NCBI GenBank assembly: GCA_014706295.1
Contig: JACSVZ010000011.1
Location: 3,474,663 to 3,538,662, forward strand
From: Lycocorax pyrrhopterus obiensis
Taxonomy: Eukaryota; Chordata; Aves; Passeriformes; Paradisaeidae
Length of the DNA: 64,000 nucleotides
Reading direction: 5' to 3'
The position numbers and the translations under genes were made by a program. A model generated the notes under the pieces. The model made no database searches and was not told the DNA's origin. It saw nothing but the letters and a program-made list of their open reading frames with translations. This document shows positions 23,802 to 36,900 of the stretch, one piece after another; within the stretch, counting starts at the first letter, position 1, and each line of letters starts with the position of its first letter.

Positions 23802-26800
23802 CTTTGGGATAATATCATTGAAAAATCCTAAGTGTCTTAAGTGTCACACTCTGCGTGGTGGAGCTCAGCACTCCATAAGTTCATGTGTGTTAATAGGTGA
23901 GAGTATAATCCAACCTGAATTCCAGTTCAGTTATGGACCTCCATTGCAGTTGCTCCCAGGTATAGTTTAGAAGAAGCAGTCAAAACAATAAGCCCATTTC
24001 CTCTTGACCTTATCTTAGTTATAATCTCTATTCAGTTCTTACTTTTCTATGACAGTTGGGAAAAAAATAAGACAGCAAACCAGAACTTGACGGAAAGTGA
24101 AATTGTTACTGTGTTTAAAGTATCTAAAGAGGGTGTCGGAGAAGGGAAGTTCAAGTTTTCATTATATTTAAAAAAAAAAAAAGTTATTTCTGACTTGATT
24201 TAATGAAAAAAAGCTTGGTGTAGGAACTCACACAACACTACCCAAGGTGAGGTAAACAGCAACATGTCAGAAGCAGGATTTAAACTGGTTTTTAAACAGT
24301 TTAGTCTGTTTCAAAGAAAATGAAGCAGATTTGTTTAAAGGTATTCACTTTGAAGGACAAATGTACAGAAATAGGGAAGAATATCTTATATGCCATGCAA
24401 ATGACAAGGTAAAGATTCAAGAATATGCACAGACATTTGGAAAGTAATGCAGTGTAAATGAGATGTAACTTTTGTCCAGCAAGAGAAACACTGGGTGTTA
24501 CAATTCAATGTTTTTAAACTTTGCAATTTATTTCTAGATTGTGACATTTTATTTAAATAAACAGCAGCTGACAGCATGACACGGCTTGTTAATCCGACTA
24601 TTCCTGTGTCTCGTGTGGGTGTTAGACATTAAATTCACTGTTCTCCAAAGAAGCTTACCTGACAATAGAGTTAGAAGTTATTTTCTTTTTAGTAGTATTA
24701 AATGACAACCTATACAGCAGTGTGTGACAAGCCACCTCTGCCAGGATTGCATTGTTAGAGAGGATGATTTGACTTCCAGAACCCCTTTTTGTTTAGCAAA
24801 ACGGTGTCAAAAATGTGTCATTTAAGGAATGAGAATTCTCTTTATCCACTGAAGAGGAGATGTGCCCTTATGGGCAGCCAGTCATGTTACTGTTGGCATT
24901 TCAATTCTTCGAGCTCAGAGTGGATTTCTGTTTAGCTCAGGGTGGATTTCAGATGCTGAGTAGTTACATTTTCCAGGATAGATTAAATCCTAATGACTAT
25001 GCCTTTATCCAGGACTCAGTGAGCTTCCCTGAAATCAGAAAGTTCTGTTGTACAGTGTTTTCTGACTGTATTTACCTAGGTTTTCCTATCAAATTTCAGG
25101 TGGTTTAAGAGACGGTGAAAAATGTTCACATTTCTTTTTTGGAATAAAACAATAAATGAGATGATTAAGAGTCAGCAGGCAAAAGAGGCTTTTGTTTAAG
25201 CACTTACAGAAAACTTTCATTAAAGCATGATATTCTTTATCTTACCATTACCTCTTACGCTCTTGATCTGATGGCAGATGTCACTCTTGAGCATGAATCC
25301 TCCTGTGAACTTTACAGATGGTTATTAAATATTTGGCTGCCAGCATGGATGAGGTGGCACTGATCCTGCAATTTATTCTGTGTTTAAACAAATAACACTA
25401 CTGGAACAGTAACCAGTCCAGAATAATCACCAAGGTTAGGTTCTGAATTGAAGTTGTCATTCAAAAATTACCAGCTCCTGTAAAGATTTCAGTAACTCCA
25501 CTGCCTTATTGTATTTTCTTATGCTTATTTCCATACTCAAGTTTTGGAAGAAATCATATTAATCAGTCAGGATTATAGAATTCAAGGAGCTACATATATC
25601 TCAGCTATGAAATAGCTGATATGAGAAAGATCTTATTCCTTATATAGTAGCAAAAGCCCAATTTGGATGGTTGTCCAAAGCTTAAACTCAAACGTTACCT
25701 GTGCAGGAAAAGTGTAGTTATCTTAAGGTATTCCAGTCTATTGACATTTGCAGTTCAATTTAAATCTAAGTTTAAATCAAATTTGATTTACCATAAGGGA
25801 GATTACATTTGAGCTGTTTGTAAAACCTTATGTGCAGCCACTAAATACATTGCACCATCTATTGCAGCTCTCTTTCTAAGTGCTCTGCTTTGGGTTCTGA
25901 TACAATTGCAGTAGCGAGTACAGCTGCTGGGGAGGTGACACAATGGATTAAAAACTGTTGATGTACAACGCTGCCAGATGCATTTTCCTTGCCCTCACCT
26001 ACCTCCAAGAGTAGAGGTTCCACAGCTGATAAGACAGTAAGGGGAAGGAGGAGGAAACATATTTGTCTATGCATGTATTTGTGTGCTCCTCGCACATTTT
26101 TACACACAACAGAAAGTTGCCAGAAATGGTTTTTTGTCAGTTTTAGAAGAAAAACAAAACAAACCCAAAAAATTTGGATGTATCATTACCATACCTCTTA
26201 AATTAGCCACAAATCAGCTCTTGCCTTTTCTTATTATCCCCTTTTTTTTTTTTTGCATAATTCCAATTACTAAAGCCAGAACATTCATGGTTTGCTGGTT
26301 ATAGCTGTGCTGTTGGTTGTTCTCCAGCACAGTAAATTATTTTCCTGTACTCCTAGAACAGAACTTCTGTAATGTTGAGTAAGAAAAGTGCCTCACTCAC
26401 TATTCCCCAGTCCACACTCAAACTTTTCCAGGGAAGTGCTGTTTGCTGGAAACAAAGCTACAAAATTTCCACTTGAATAGTGCAGACAGCGATATATGAG
26501 AGCTGAAGCCAGCTTTAAACTGGAGCAATATAAAACTGAGTACAGTGTTCCTCCAGTCTCCTGGAATTTGTCTCTATTTTATTCACTTCTCCTACTCAAA
26601 TTGTTTTTCTTTCTAATGGGAGAAATCTTCAGATAGATCTTTGTCTGCCTGAAGAGTCAAGTGCAGGTTCTGGCAGTAAAGGGATGGCTCTAGCTGAAAA
26701 GGCAAAATTAAAATTGCCGTGTGGTGAGCCTACTCTTACGGTGTTGTGAGTCTGCAAAATAATACAGGAATAACCATGAACAGCAATGGGAGTGCAAAAT

Positions 26801-27377
26801 CTTTTCCAGAGTAGGAAAATCAGTTTTATTAAAATTAGGAAAGTGTTTACTAGTGATAAGGAACCATTCTAAGTGAGGTTAACAAGTTGCATCACAGGAA
26901 AAGTCTTTTAAACAGTGCCATGTGCTAAAATTGCACGTGGATAATTATGATATATTGATAATAACTTTGTTTTTCTATTTATCCTTGTGTATATTATTTC
27001 AGGCACTTGTGGATTTGTAGAAGTGCAATACAAACCTACAAATTAGAAAGCCAAGTTGTCCTAGGGGACCATTTAACTATTCATTACAATCCAGAGCTGT
27101 CTGCTAAACAAAATATGCTGATTTGCTAAGTTTCTGCTAAATGTATGTACAGAATCAAGTGCATGCATGAAGTATTAATGCAACATCAAAGTTGGAGTTT
27201 TACATGTAAGAATTTCAGAAATTTCAAGACTGAACAGCCAAAGGGTTCTTAACTTTCACTGGATACATAATGGAAAAAAAAAAGTGCTTGTTTTCGTTAT
27301 GACGTGTATTGACCAATTTCCCTATAATGGAACACCTTTGGGGTGCATGTTGTTACCAGGAAAGAAAAGACATCTGT

Positions 27378-27985
27378 AGTGGGCAAGAGGCCGAGGGCAC
27401 CTGGGCTGTGCCAGCCCTGGGTTGGCCACAGGACCAAGGCGGTGACCGTCTCCTGTGCTGGCACTGCTGGGGAACGTCCAGTGCTGGGGGCAGCTCTGGA
27501 CCCTCACAAGAGAGACCCTGAGGGGCTGGAGCGTGTCCAGGGCAGGGAACGGATCTGGGAAGGGTCTGGAGCCCCAGGAGCGGCTGAGGGAGCTGGGAAA
27601 GGGGCTCAGCCTGGAGCAAAGGAGGCTCAGGGGGGACCTTGTGGCTCTGCACAACTCCCTGACAGGAGGGGGCAGCCGGGGGGGTCGGGCTCTGCTCCCA
27701 GGGAACAGGGACAGGAGGAGAGGGAACGGCCTCAGGCTGGGCCAGGGGAGGCTCAGGTTGGACAGCAGCAGGAATTTCTGCATGGAAAGGGTGCTCAGGC
27801 CTTGGCAGAGGCTGCCCAGGGAGGTTTGGAGTGCCCATCCCTGGAGGTGTCCAAGGAAGGGCTGGAGGTGGCACTCAGATCTCTGGGCTGGGGACAAGGT
27901 GGGGATCTGGCACAGGTTGGACTCCGTGGGCTTGGAAGCCTTTTCCAGCCTTAATGATTTCATAACTCTGTGATTTTGTGATTCT
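27378..27985 (+). mobile_element. CR1 LINE 3' end (C-terminal ORF2 remnant)
   Basis: The copy starts GTGGGCAAGAGGCC and carries the C-terminal CR1 ORF2 remnant (ERLRELGKGLSLEQRRL, ALHNSLTGGGSRGG). It ends TTTGTGATTCT. Over about 260 bp (roughly 27630-27900) I count about five mismatches against the reverse complement of the copy at 15597-16720. It is frameshifted and lacks the endonuclease and reverse transcriptase domains. Confidence 0.92.
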
Positions 27986-29937
27986 AAACCATGCTGTGAA
28001 CCACAACAACAAGTTGGAGAATTACTTCAGCAGTTTCGTTGCTTGACCACACAACACGGAGTAGTAAAACATGCCTATCAGCACGCTAATAAAAACTTGG
28101 AAAGGAGAATTACTGGACTTTCCTCACCCCTATGGAGTAAAAGATACCACAGTTTTATACCACTGCATTTATATTACATTTTTTGTTGTGTTTTTTTTTT
28201 ATTTTATTTTAAGAGCTTATTTTAATTCAAACACACAAAGAAATAAGGTTGCTATGGGAACTCTAACTCTTAATTCCATGATGTGTGTGTGTAACACAAC
28301 AAATGCAGTATTGCACTGAGCCTGTCTTTTGCATATCATTTTTGGTGCATTTTCAGAGAAAGAAGGATTTTGTAAACAATGAAGGGAATGGATGGAAAGA
28401 ACTGAAATATGAGAGAGAATTCTATAGGAGAGTAAGGGTGTAAGAAAGATCCAAAGCTGCTGGAGAGTGTCCAAAGGAGGGACTCAGAGCTGTTTTTTAT
28501 TTCTTGAAAATTTCCAGTCTGGTTGGTATTCTAAATTTATTTCATAGAATTTCTGTGAGATGAAAAGCCCTATTACTGCTACTCTTGGCTATTGACTGTC
28601 AGGTATATTAATTGAAAACCTGGAGACAGTGAACTTTTGCAGTCAACTCCCTTACAAAACACTGGAAAGATTTAACAGTTATGTACCAGCACAGATAAAA
28701 TATTACAACAACCTGATAAACTGCACCTGCTTTGTGCACTTGCCCTTCCAGATTTCGCTGGGCCATTATCCTTTTTCCCTATTGCTTTCCCATTCTATCA
28801 GAGTTTGAAAAATTGAACAGCCATAAAGTATATCTGTCTAAATATATCTGTCTTGTTCAGGATCCCAGCCCAAATTGCACTTCCCTGTGATGATGAATTA
28901 CTGGTACCTGCTCCAGCCCTGAGCACATCACACGTGGGTGCTTTAGTGCCTTTCACCTCTGCAAAGAGAAAGATGAAAATATTTCCCATCTGCAAATGGC
29001 TCCGTCTCTGCACTGGGACAGACAGAAGCTGCTTAGATATTTTTCCACTGTTTATATTTTTCCCTCTTTAGGATCCATCATTTAGCTATTACATTGGAGA
29101 CCTACTTCTTGAAGCAAAAACTGAGTTAGGCCTTTTTTTTTGTCCATCTTTTCTAATACATTTGTTTTAAATCCTATCAAGGTTTGAACCTTGGTAGATG
29201 CAGTTATCAAAAAAAAAATCTATTTATGTGGTATTTAAGCAATCTAAATTTTTTTCAGCAGATTTTTGATAATAATAATAATGATAAATCTGACCTGTCC
29301 AGAATATGATTGGGCAAGGAATTCATTGTCTACAATTCCTTCCTAAGTTGGGTTGTCCTACAAATATCAGTACTTGTTGAAATATTTTTTACATACATAA
29401 TATCAAATATTTAGGTTCTGATGTTGATCTCTGTGATTATCTAGTAAGATTTTGTTCTTTCTTTTACTCTTGAAGAACATAAATATGCTTTTGACTATTG
29501 TCATATATGTAGCCCACACAACTTGATAGTCCTTGTGGTTAAACCAGAATAAAATGTTAGTTATTGGCATTTTCTTAGAGAAATATGAAAATTTAAAAAT
29601 AAAAGTCTATTAATTTGGACAGCATCAAACCTGCTTCCATTTTTCACTCTACACTTTAAAACTAACATTTGTAGTGATTCCTAATTTGAATTTAATTGTC
29701 CAAGAAATTATTGGTGCATTGCTTTAGGCATTGCAAATAAATACATAAGACAAGCGTTATTGGATTCAATGGACGTGGGAAGGGTCAATAATTCTAATTA
29801 AATTTCTTATAAACCTCATCTAGCACGAGCTAACTAGAACAAAGTCAGGTCTGAGGGTGGGATCTGGATCCATGGCTGGTTTTGTTTCTGTTTCTCTGGA
29901 AAACCTTTGGAATCAAAAGCAAGTGCACCAAATATTT

Positions 29938-29999
29938 AAAAAACAAAACAAAAAAAAATCACAAAGAAAACCAAACAATGAAATAAAAAACCCCAAACC
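29938..29999 (+). repeat. A/C-rich low-complexity tract
   Basis: Runs of A are broken by single or paired C, with only a few G and T. It resembles the complement of the G/T-rich tracts found elsewhere in the window. Confidence 0.75.
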
Positions 30000-30858
30000 T
30001 CCTGGTTATTTTAAAATAATGTTTCTTCCTTTCATGGTCCTGTGCAGCTTTGTATGATTTGAAGATGATCAGCTGCAGCACCTGAGTAAAAATTGCAAAT
30101 GGAGCTAAATCCACTTCAGACACTGCAGCTGGTCATATAAACCATATGAGGCTCTTCATACAAAGTTATTTGATTACTCAAAGTTATCCAAACTATCCAA
30201 AACACTATTCTCACCTAATTGTCCTGCATGATTCTAGGAATCATTAGTTAATAATGATGTTATTAAAAAACAATCATATGTTCCTAGCACGGGAATAACT
30301 GAGGGTTTATTAGAATTAGGAGAAAAAAAATACAGACCTCAAGATTTTCTTTTTTTTTGTTTTCAATTTAGTTTATTTCTCATCTAAAATTTCACATCCA
30401 ACTTAGTTTAAAAAATAATAATTATTCAATGAAATGAAATGTGAGGGAAGCAGCAAGGATTAAAGATTTATTATATATCCAGGTCCAGTGAGAAGCGTGG
30501 TCATATAAATGAAAGACTGCCATAGGCAATATGGGTGTTTCTGAAGCTCAATTTTTCTTTTTTTGTTGAATAATAAATTATTATTTGTCTAAATCAGCAG
30601 CAGTTTCTTCTGGTCTCTCTTACTGTCTCTTCTTATTCACTGCATCCTCGTTCTGGAAACATTTTAAAAAGGGCAGATGCAGTTCCTTTTCCCAAGATTT
30701 TCAGTCTAAGATCTGTAAAAGCCTTGCAAAGTTATAAATTAGGCTTTTTTAATCTGGCATGGAGAAAAATTAAATATGTCCAATAGATACAATTTTTTTT
30801 TCCAGCACTGTCTGTTTATCAGGAGTGTGAAAAGTTAATGAGCCCATTTCTGTTGCAG

Positions 30859-30976
30859 GTAATTCAGATTGTCAGTGCTGTTGACAAGGATGATCCTAAA
30901 AATGGGCATTATTTCCTGTACAGCCTTCTTCCTGAAATGGTCAACAACCCAAATTTCACCATCAAGAAAAATGAAG
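30859..30976 (+). CDS. CDH8: Cadherin-8, coding exon 10 (EC5, N-terminal half)
   Basis: This 118-bp exon encodes the first half of EC5, the membrane-proximal extracellular repeat. It starts VIQIVSAVDKDDPKNG, where VDKDDP carries the acidic residues typical of cadherin-repeat calcium sites, and ends NFTIKKNE plus one base. NFT at 30952-30960 is an N-glycosylation sequon. The acceptor is TGTTGCAG and the donor is G|GTAAAT. Phases agree on both sides (GQ|V before, G|AT = Asp after). Unspliced read-through stops after two codons. The residues agree closely with what I recall of mammalian cadherin-8. Third positions are mixed, with A/T in more than half, in contrast to the following exon. Confidence 0.96.
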
Positions 30977-33900
30977 GTAAATAGAAAAAAATATAAAATG
31001 TATATCTCAGCAACTTAGTTTTGAATTGTTTTGTTGACTTCCAATTACTTTACCAGTGTGTCCTTTGGACAATTAAAATTTAAATAATCTGCTGAATGGT
31101 ACCTTCATTATATCTCTTAAGCTATTTCCAATACCTTTAAAGTAGATAAGAAGAAAGTAAAATGAATATGGAATTTAGATCCAGAAGACAGCTCACTGGC
31201 TTAAATAAAATGAAAGGATGGATTTACTGCCTGTATTATTCCTATTAAATTGAAATTCCAGAGATATGGTGTAGGATGAAAATCTGAAATTATATTGGTA
31301 AATAAATGTTGATTCCTACATTGAGTGTTTATGGATGGGAACATAAAATTAAGTATCCACTAAATCTCCCAAAGAAAGCGCCTTTTCAGCCTGTTTGTTG
31401 TGTGTATAAAGGTTCCAAAATATTTTGGTGAAGAACTTTTGCTGGAAAGAGAAATCCCTTAGGTCAGCAAAGCCCAGAAGGGCACTTTGAGTCGTTGTGC
31501 TTTGGAAGGGCAAAATGTCATTTTGCAGGGCTGTAGAAGGGGACATTCACCTGTGATGGAAAAAAGAGACCCGTTTAATATTGTTGAGCAATAAATTTAT
31601 ACTGATCCTTTTCTTTGGCACACAGATCTGTTTGAAGGTCAGCTGAGAGAAAGAGCTAGGACTGATCCCAAGAATTCTATAAATAGTGCTCCATGTGTTT
31701 GTACTTACTTGAATATTCAGCAAAGTTGTTCTGTCTTGGCTTTTTTTAATAAACCACACCCTGCCAAGAATTCTAGTTAAATTCAGTCTCTTATTTGAAA
31801 TGGTAAGAAAGTAAAGCCCTGTTTAGTCCATTAGTAGTAGGAAGATGTACGTGTGAGCTGTATGTGCAGGAGTGTAAAAGCAATACATGAAATGTCAATT
31901 CAAGAGAAAATTATGTTTGCATTTTTTATTCTGTCTGTTCCAACCTAGAAGCATGATGGCACTGTTTTGCTAAATGACACTGCACCTAAATTCTTAAACC
32001 TGCTTAAATGCATCCTATATTTTCATTTTCTTTAGATATGTTTTTCTCTTCTAGCATTCACAAAGTGTCTCTCTACTTATATCTCTATTTTCTTGTAGTA
32101 AATGAGTCTCTGTGTGTTTTCTGGAGAAGATAAAACAAACCTCTTCAAAATGCATTTCATAATCATCAGCAGTGTAACACAAATTGAATTAAGCATCCTA
32201 AATGTGAGGTGGTTTGCTTGGCACAGCATGACAAAGTAAAAAAGATCTTAGCATTTCTCTTCATGTTTAAATACTGAGCTCATGTTGCTAATTACCCTTG
32301 TCCTTCCAATCTGTTACCTATTTAAGACCCACTCCTGCTCCTACTCACAGACAATGGCAAAATGAGTCCTGAGCTGAGTGAGAGTGAGGAAACTTTCTAT
32401 GTGTTTCTATGTCTCTAAGGTTGAGAAAAATAAGTCCAATTTTGTTCCAGCATTGCCACTCCGTTTTATGCAGTTTTTAATGTGTTTGAATCAGTTAAAT
32501 GTGAAAATCTTCTTAAAACAACCACCTGAAATATCTTGAAATTAAAAATCTGCTTGAAGAGACTTTTCTGATTTAATCCTTCAGCATCCAATAGTAAAAT
32601 TCCAACTATGCACGCCATCCTTGTCTATCAAGATTGCTCAGTCAGGGGTGCAGTGCATGGTTGATGTTAGAACATGATCTCCCAGAGGAAGCAAATACTC
32701 CTGTCAGAGCCAAAATCAGGGTATAATTTGGTTGAGGTGAGTTCTGATGTCCTTTAAACATCATAGATCTTCAGCAAGTCTTTATTTAGTTACGCCACTT
32801 AAACAATGAACTTGACCATGACTTTGTCTTGAATATATCTGCCAGATAAGCACGAGTGATTATTCCTGTTGAAAAACACCAGTATGTCTGAAAAACCTGA
32901 ATTCACAAGTTAAATTCCTCCTTTTTTTTTGTATTACTGAGTGTCTGGGCTGTCCATAACCAAGCTGGTGTGGCCTGGGACTGTGAGGAAATGCCCGTAA
33001 CAAACCCTCCTCTCCTTTCTGGAGATCAGATCAATGCTCAACACAGTACAGCTTGGAACAGAAAAACATTCCCTCACACTGGTGGCCAAAATCCTTGACA
33101 TCTTCCTGACTGTGTCCTCAGCCTCATTTTCCTCTCAGAGTCTTGGCCCTGCCAAATGAATTCTTCAAGGCAGCAGAAACATGATGGCTGCTGAAGAAAT
33201 GCTGTCCTCTTGCGGATAGCGTACCGGGACTGCGTTTTCTCAGGAAGCCTGCTGTAGAAACCCAATTTTTACTTGCTGGAATTAGCACATTTGTTTATTT
33301 AAATCATTTTTCATACCTTGCCTTTCTTCAAAGCTCTCTCAAGGGCAGAGATAAACAAGAGTACCTCTCCTCAAGAAGTGATATTGCCCTTTTGGGTTCT
33401 CTCGTGCTCTGGATAACTGTGTGGCATTTGGCCACCATGTAATGATGGCATCGAATGTGGTGACATGGGTGTGCAAACAGTGCAGTTTGGCATCTGCCAG
33501 GAGAAAAAGCTGCCATGGCCTCTTTCTGTCCCTCATGCTACAGAACACACAAGATGCCTGCGATTTGGAATGTTCCCTTCCTGTGTGGAACATAAGCCTA
33601 ACCATTAATCAATTTAGTTTGTTACACACAGGCTGATTCTGTTGTTCAAACCTTCCAGATCACCCTAAGGCAAGTTCCCATGACAGTCAGTAATTAACTG
33701 TGCTGCTGACATACACTGCAAATATTATGATTGGCCACGTTGTTATTGAGAATTGTGTTTAACTAAGTGACACAACAGGTGTCTTCATCAGGAACCACAC
33801 AAAACCACCCCAAAACACTCCTCAGAAGGTTTTATTGCATATATAGAAGTTATGCTGTGCTCACAGCAGAATCTGTGCCTTGAAACGGTGCCCTGGTGTT

Positions 33901-36900
33901 CTTTATTTGCTTGGTTTGTTAAATTCCCATATTTACAATCTCTTCTGTTGACAAGGTACCCAAAATTGTAGAGGCTGTGGTGCCTTTCTGATGTAAATAA
34001 TGTAAAAAATGTAAATTTAAATGCCATCGTGCATCTCGCTGAATGTCTGTAGGTTGTCTCTTAACAATCTTTATTTTCCGTATCTCCTGATCCTTTTTTC
34101 TGTCCTTTTCTGAGCTCAGCTGTCTGTTACTGGGTGGGGTTTGGAGGTTTTTGTGCCTTGGGTTCACGGGCAGTGAGTGATAATCCGAAGCGAGGCAATC
34201 CTCCTCTCTCAAGCTGTAATCAAGGCACGCTGATCACTTGGATTGCCAGGTGCAAGAACCTTTATCCCCTCTCGAGAGAAATAGTGGAGTTATATAACAA
34301 AAATATAAGAAGTTAATGCTACACGAGAATCATGTCATGTTTTCAGTGTTAGTCCTGTGACTAAACCTGTGACTCTGTGACATAACAAGTCCCTGACTGC
34401 ACAAACTCCTGACTGAATCTCTGGGCACTTTTCACGTGCCTTTGTGCTGGGTTTTCTGCACAGGAGCAGAAGTGGGGGAAAAAAATGAAAACCCATGTTT
34501 TGTGTGGTGTGTCTGAGAAACTTCGAACCAGAAAAAACTCAAATTTCAGATGAAAATATCTGATGTTTAGACAAGTGTTGATACACCCTAGCAATGTGTT
34601 GTAGACTGACTGGAATTAACCCTTCCAAAAAAACTTTAGGCTCACAATAAATGACAAAAAACTGACAGGAATGCAGAAACTGATGAGGATTTTGTACTGC
34701 CATGGCATCAGAAAACTGAAATGAGACCTCTGGAAATGGAATTAGAATTTGTTGACAGCCTTTTTTTCAGGTGAGTGGTCTTCAAAGAGCTTTTCCTAAA
34801 ATCCAGTGCCAGTACATGGATCTTCTCCTGCATCCCAAGCAACACCCTCACAGCCGTACCTGCTTTCAGCATTGAATTCTTGAGGTTTCCTTGGATTGTT
34901 CAAGTGAGAACAGAATTGTGAGATAGGGGTGTTTTCACACATGCAAACATTTTGATACGCTGCCAATGCAATTTTTACTGTCAAAAACTACCAAGCACGT
35001 CTTTGCCATAAAGAGACCTGAAGTTTTTCCCACGCGAAGTTTCCATTGCTCTTCCATTTTTCTGATGCCAGATTCTGCTTCCTAATGGAATAAACCCTGA
35101 ATCAAACGTTCCACACTGCCTTTGGGTGCAGTAATTCTTCTGACAGGAGAAATGGTGCCTCTTTCCTGGATAAATGGGATATTCCATCCCTCTTGTAGGG
35201 CTTTCGTAGCAGAGCAGTCCCGGGGTTGCCTGGGCCATGGCAGGGCTTACCTTTGGGTTAAGAACCTTACTGGCATGAGCTCATATTCCTGCAGAAATCC
35301 AAATGCCTGATTTGGCTTGTAATAGGCTGATTATCAGTAATCAGCCTCTCTCTCCCCCAGATATTCAATGTCCATCTGGCAAGTTGAGCCCTGAATTTGG
35401 TCCTGATTCTAATGAGTGCATAGTAAAGAGGTTTTCTTTTTTTAATTGAAGCATTCTATATCCACTGAAGTGATGAACTGTTCTGTTGGTTCTCTCCAAC
35501 AAACTTAATATTTGTCCTCAGCCACGCTTAGTCTGTTACACCTGGGATACATACAACAGCTCAAAGAGTGATCATGTTTAAATGTCCATTTCTTTTGTTC
35601 TTCAAGTTAAATCTTGCTTATGTCCTCCTTGTGCTGCCTTGAAAGTGCAGGCACTGTGTTGTTTATTTTAAAGGAAATGGCCTGGTGTAATCACTCCAAT
35701 AACTGGCTTGGATGCTTTTGTATACTATTGGTTATTGTATATTTCATCACCTCTTTACCATTAAAAACCAAATATTTCTAAACTATTTCACAATAGTTGA
35801 GGAAAACAATTGCATGCAATCACTCTTAGATATCCCAAATAATAAAAACAAATTATTAGCTTTTTTTTTTTAGTGAAAGTACTTCTGTGTCACTGTGGTT
35901 TTAATACAATAAAGCCTGGATTTTTCCCCACCTTTTTTTCACGAAAGTATTTTTAGCAGCATCTGTCAAATACATACCTGGAGGGCGAGTCTTTTGTTCC
36001 CACCAGAGTAACTCTCATGTGTTAAAATAAGTCTTTCCCTGAAACAGTTTCTTTTGGCATTTCTGGATAAGTCTCTCTGCCATTGTCTCAGCTGCCAGCT
36101 AAAGCTCCTTCCGTGGTTTTGATTGACTTTTCTCTCCAAATGTATCCCTCAGAGAGCTCCGAGGTGACTCCTCTGTTTCACTGCCCTCCTTCCACTTTGC
36201 CCAATTTCAAAGTTAACCCCCTGACCCCAGGTACAAATTGCCAGAGCAAGGACATCATTAAACCCATCATTTCTGGGTGCATGTGCAGTGAACATCCAGA
36301 ATAACAGCACCCAAGCGGTCCCTTGGATGTGAGCAGCACATCCTCGCACATTGCTGCAGTTTCAGGCAATTTTGGGCAACTTTGTGGCCCAGCTGCCACG
36401 TGCCAGAGGCTGTTCCACAGTGGCACTGCTAGAGGGAAAGCACATGCTTATGTATTTCTGATGTGTTTAATTATCATCCTCATTTCTTTTATACATCAGT
36501 AATTAGACTTTCAAACTCCAAAACATACCAATTCCCATCCTTGTTAGTGGTTTTCCTGAAATTAAGTGATGTGCTCAGTCTTGCATCTTGAAAGTTATTA
36601 TTTTTCTGCCATCTGTCTCAATATTAGTGGTATGGAATAACATCCAGAAGACGTAAAGGAATATGAGGCATAATCCAAGAAAAAGCATTGATCACCATCT
36701 CTTTTAATAGACATGGTTTTGTCACCAGAAATCACAAGGAATACTTGCATAACAAGGTGCAAGCAGTGTGAAAGGAGCGGAGTTAAAAATAAAGCATTCC
36801 AGTGTATTAAAAAATAACAAACACAAAGCACCCTATTATCTGGCACTTGGGTGTCAGGATCTGCCATGCTTCTCCAGGAGTGTTCATGGTGTGAAAAATG

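Larger units (their letters stand above)
23515..30858 (+). other. CDH8: CDH8 intron 9 (7.3 kb)
   Basis: The ends are GTGCGT and TTGCAG. Just after the donor lies a 132-bp open extension of exon 9 and then a 69-bp tandem duplication at 23664-23801. A sense-oriented CR1 copy lies at 27378-27985 and an A/C-rich tract at 29938-29999. The remainder is AT-rich and without recognisable genes. Confidence 0.9.

Noticed and set aside
27343..27963. ORFs of about 170-213 codons on both strands
   Set aside because: All lie inside the CR1 copy at 27378-27985. The real ORF2 frame is interrupted, and the minus-strand frames are shadows.
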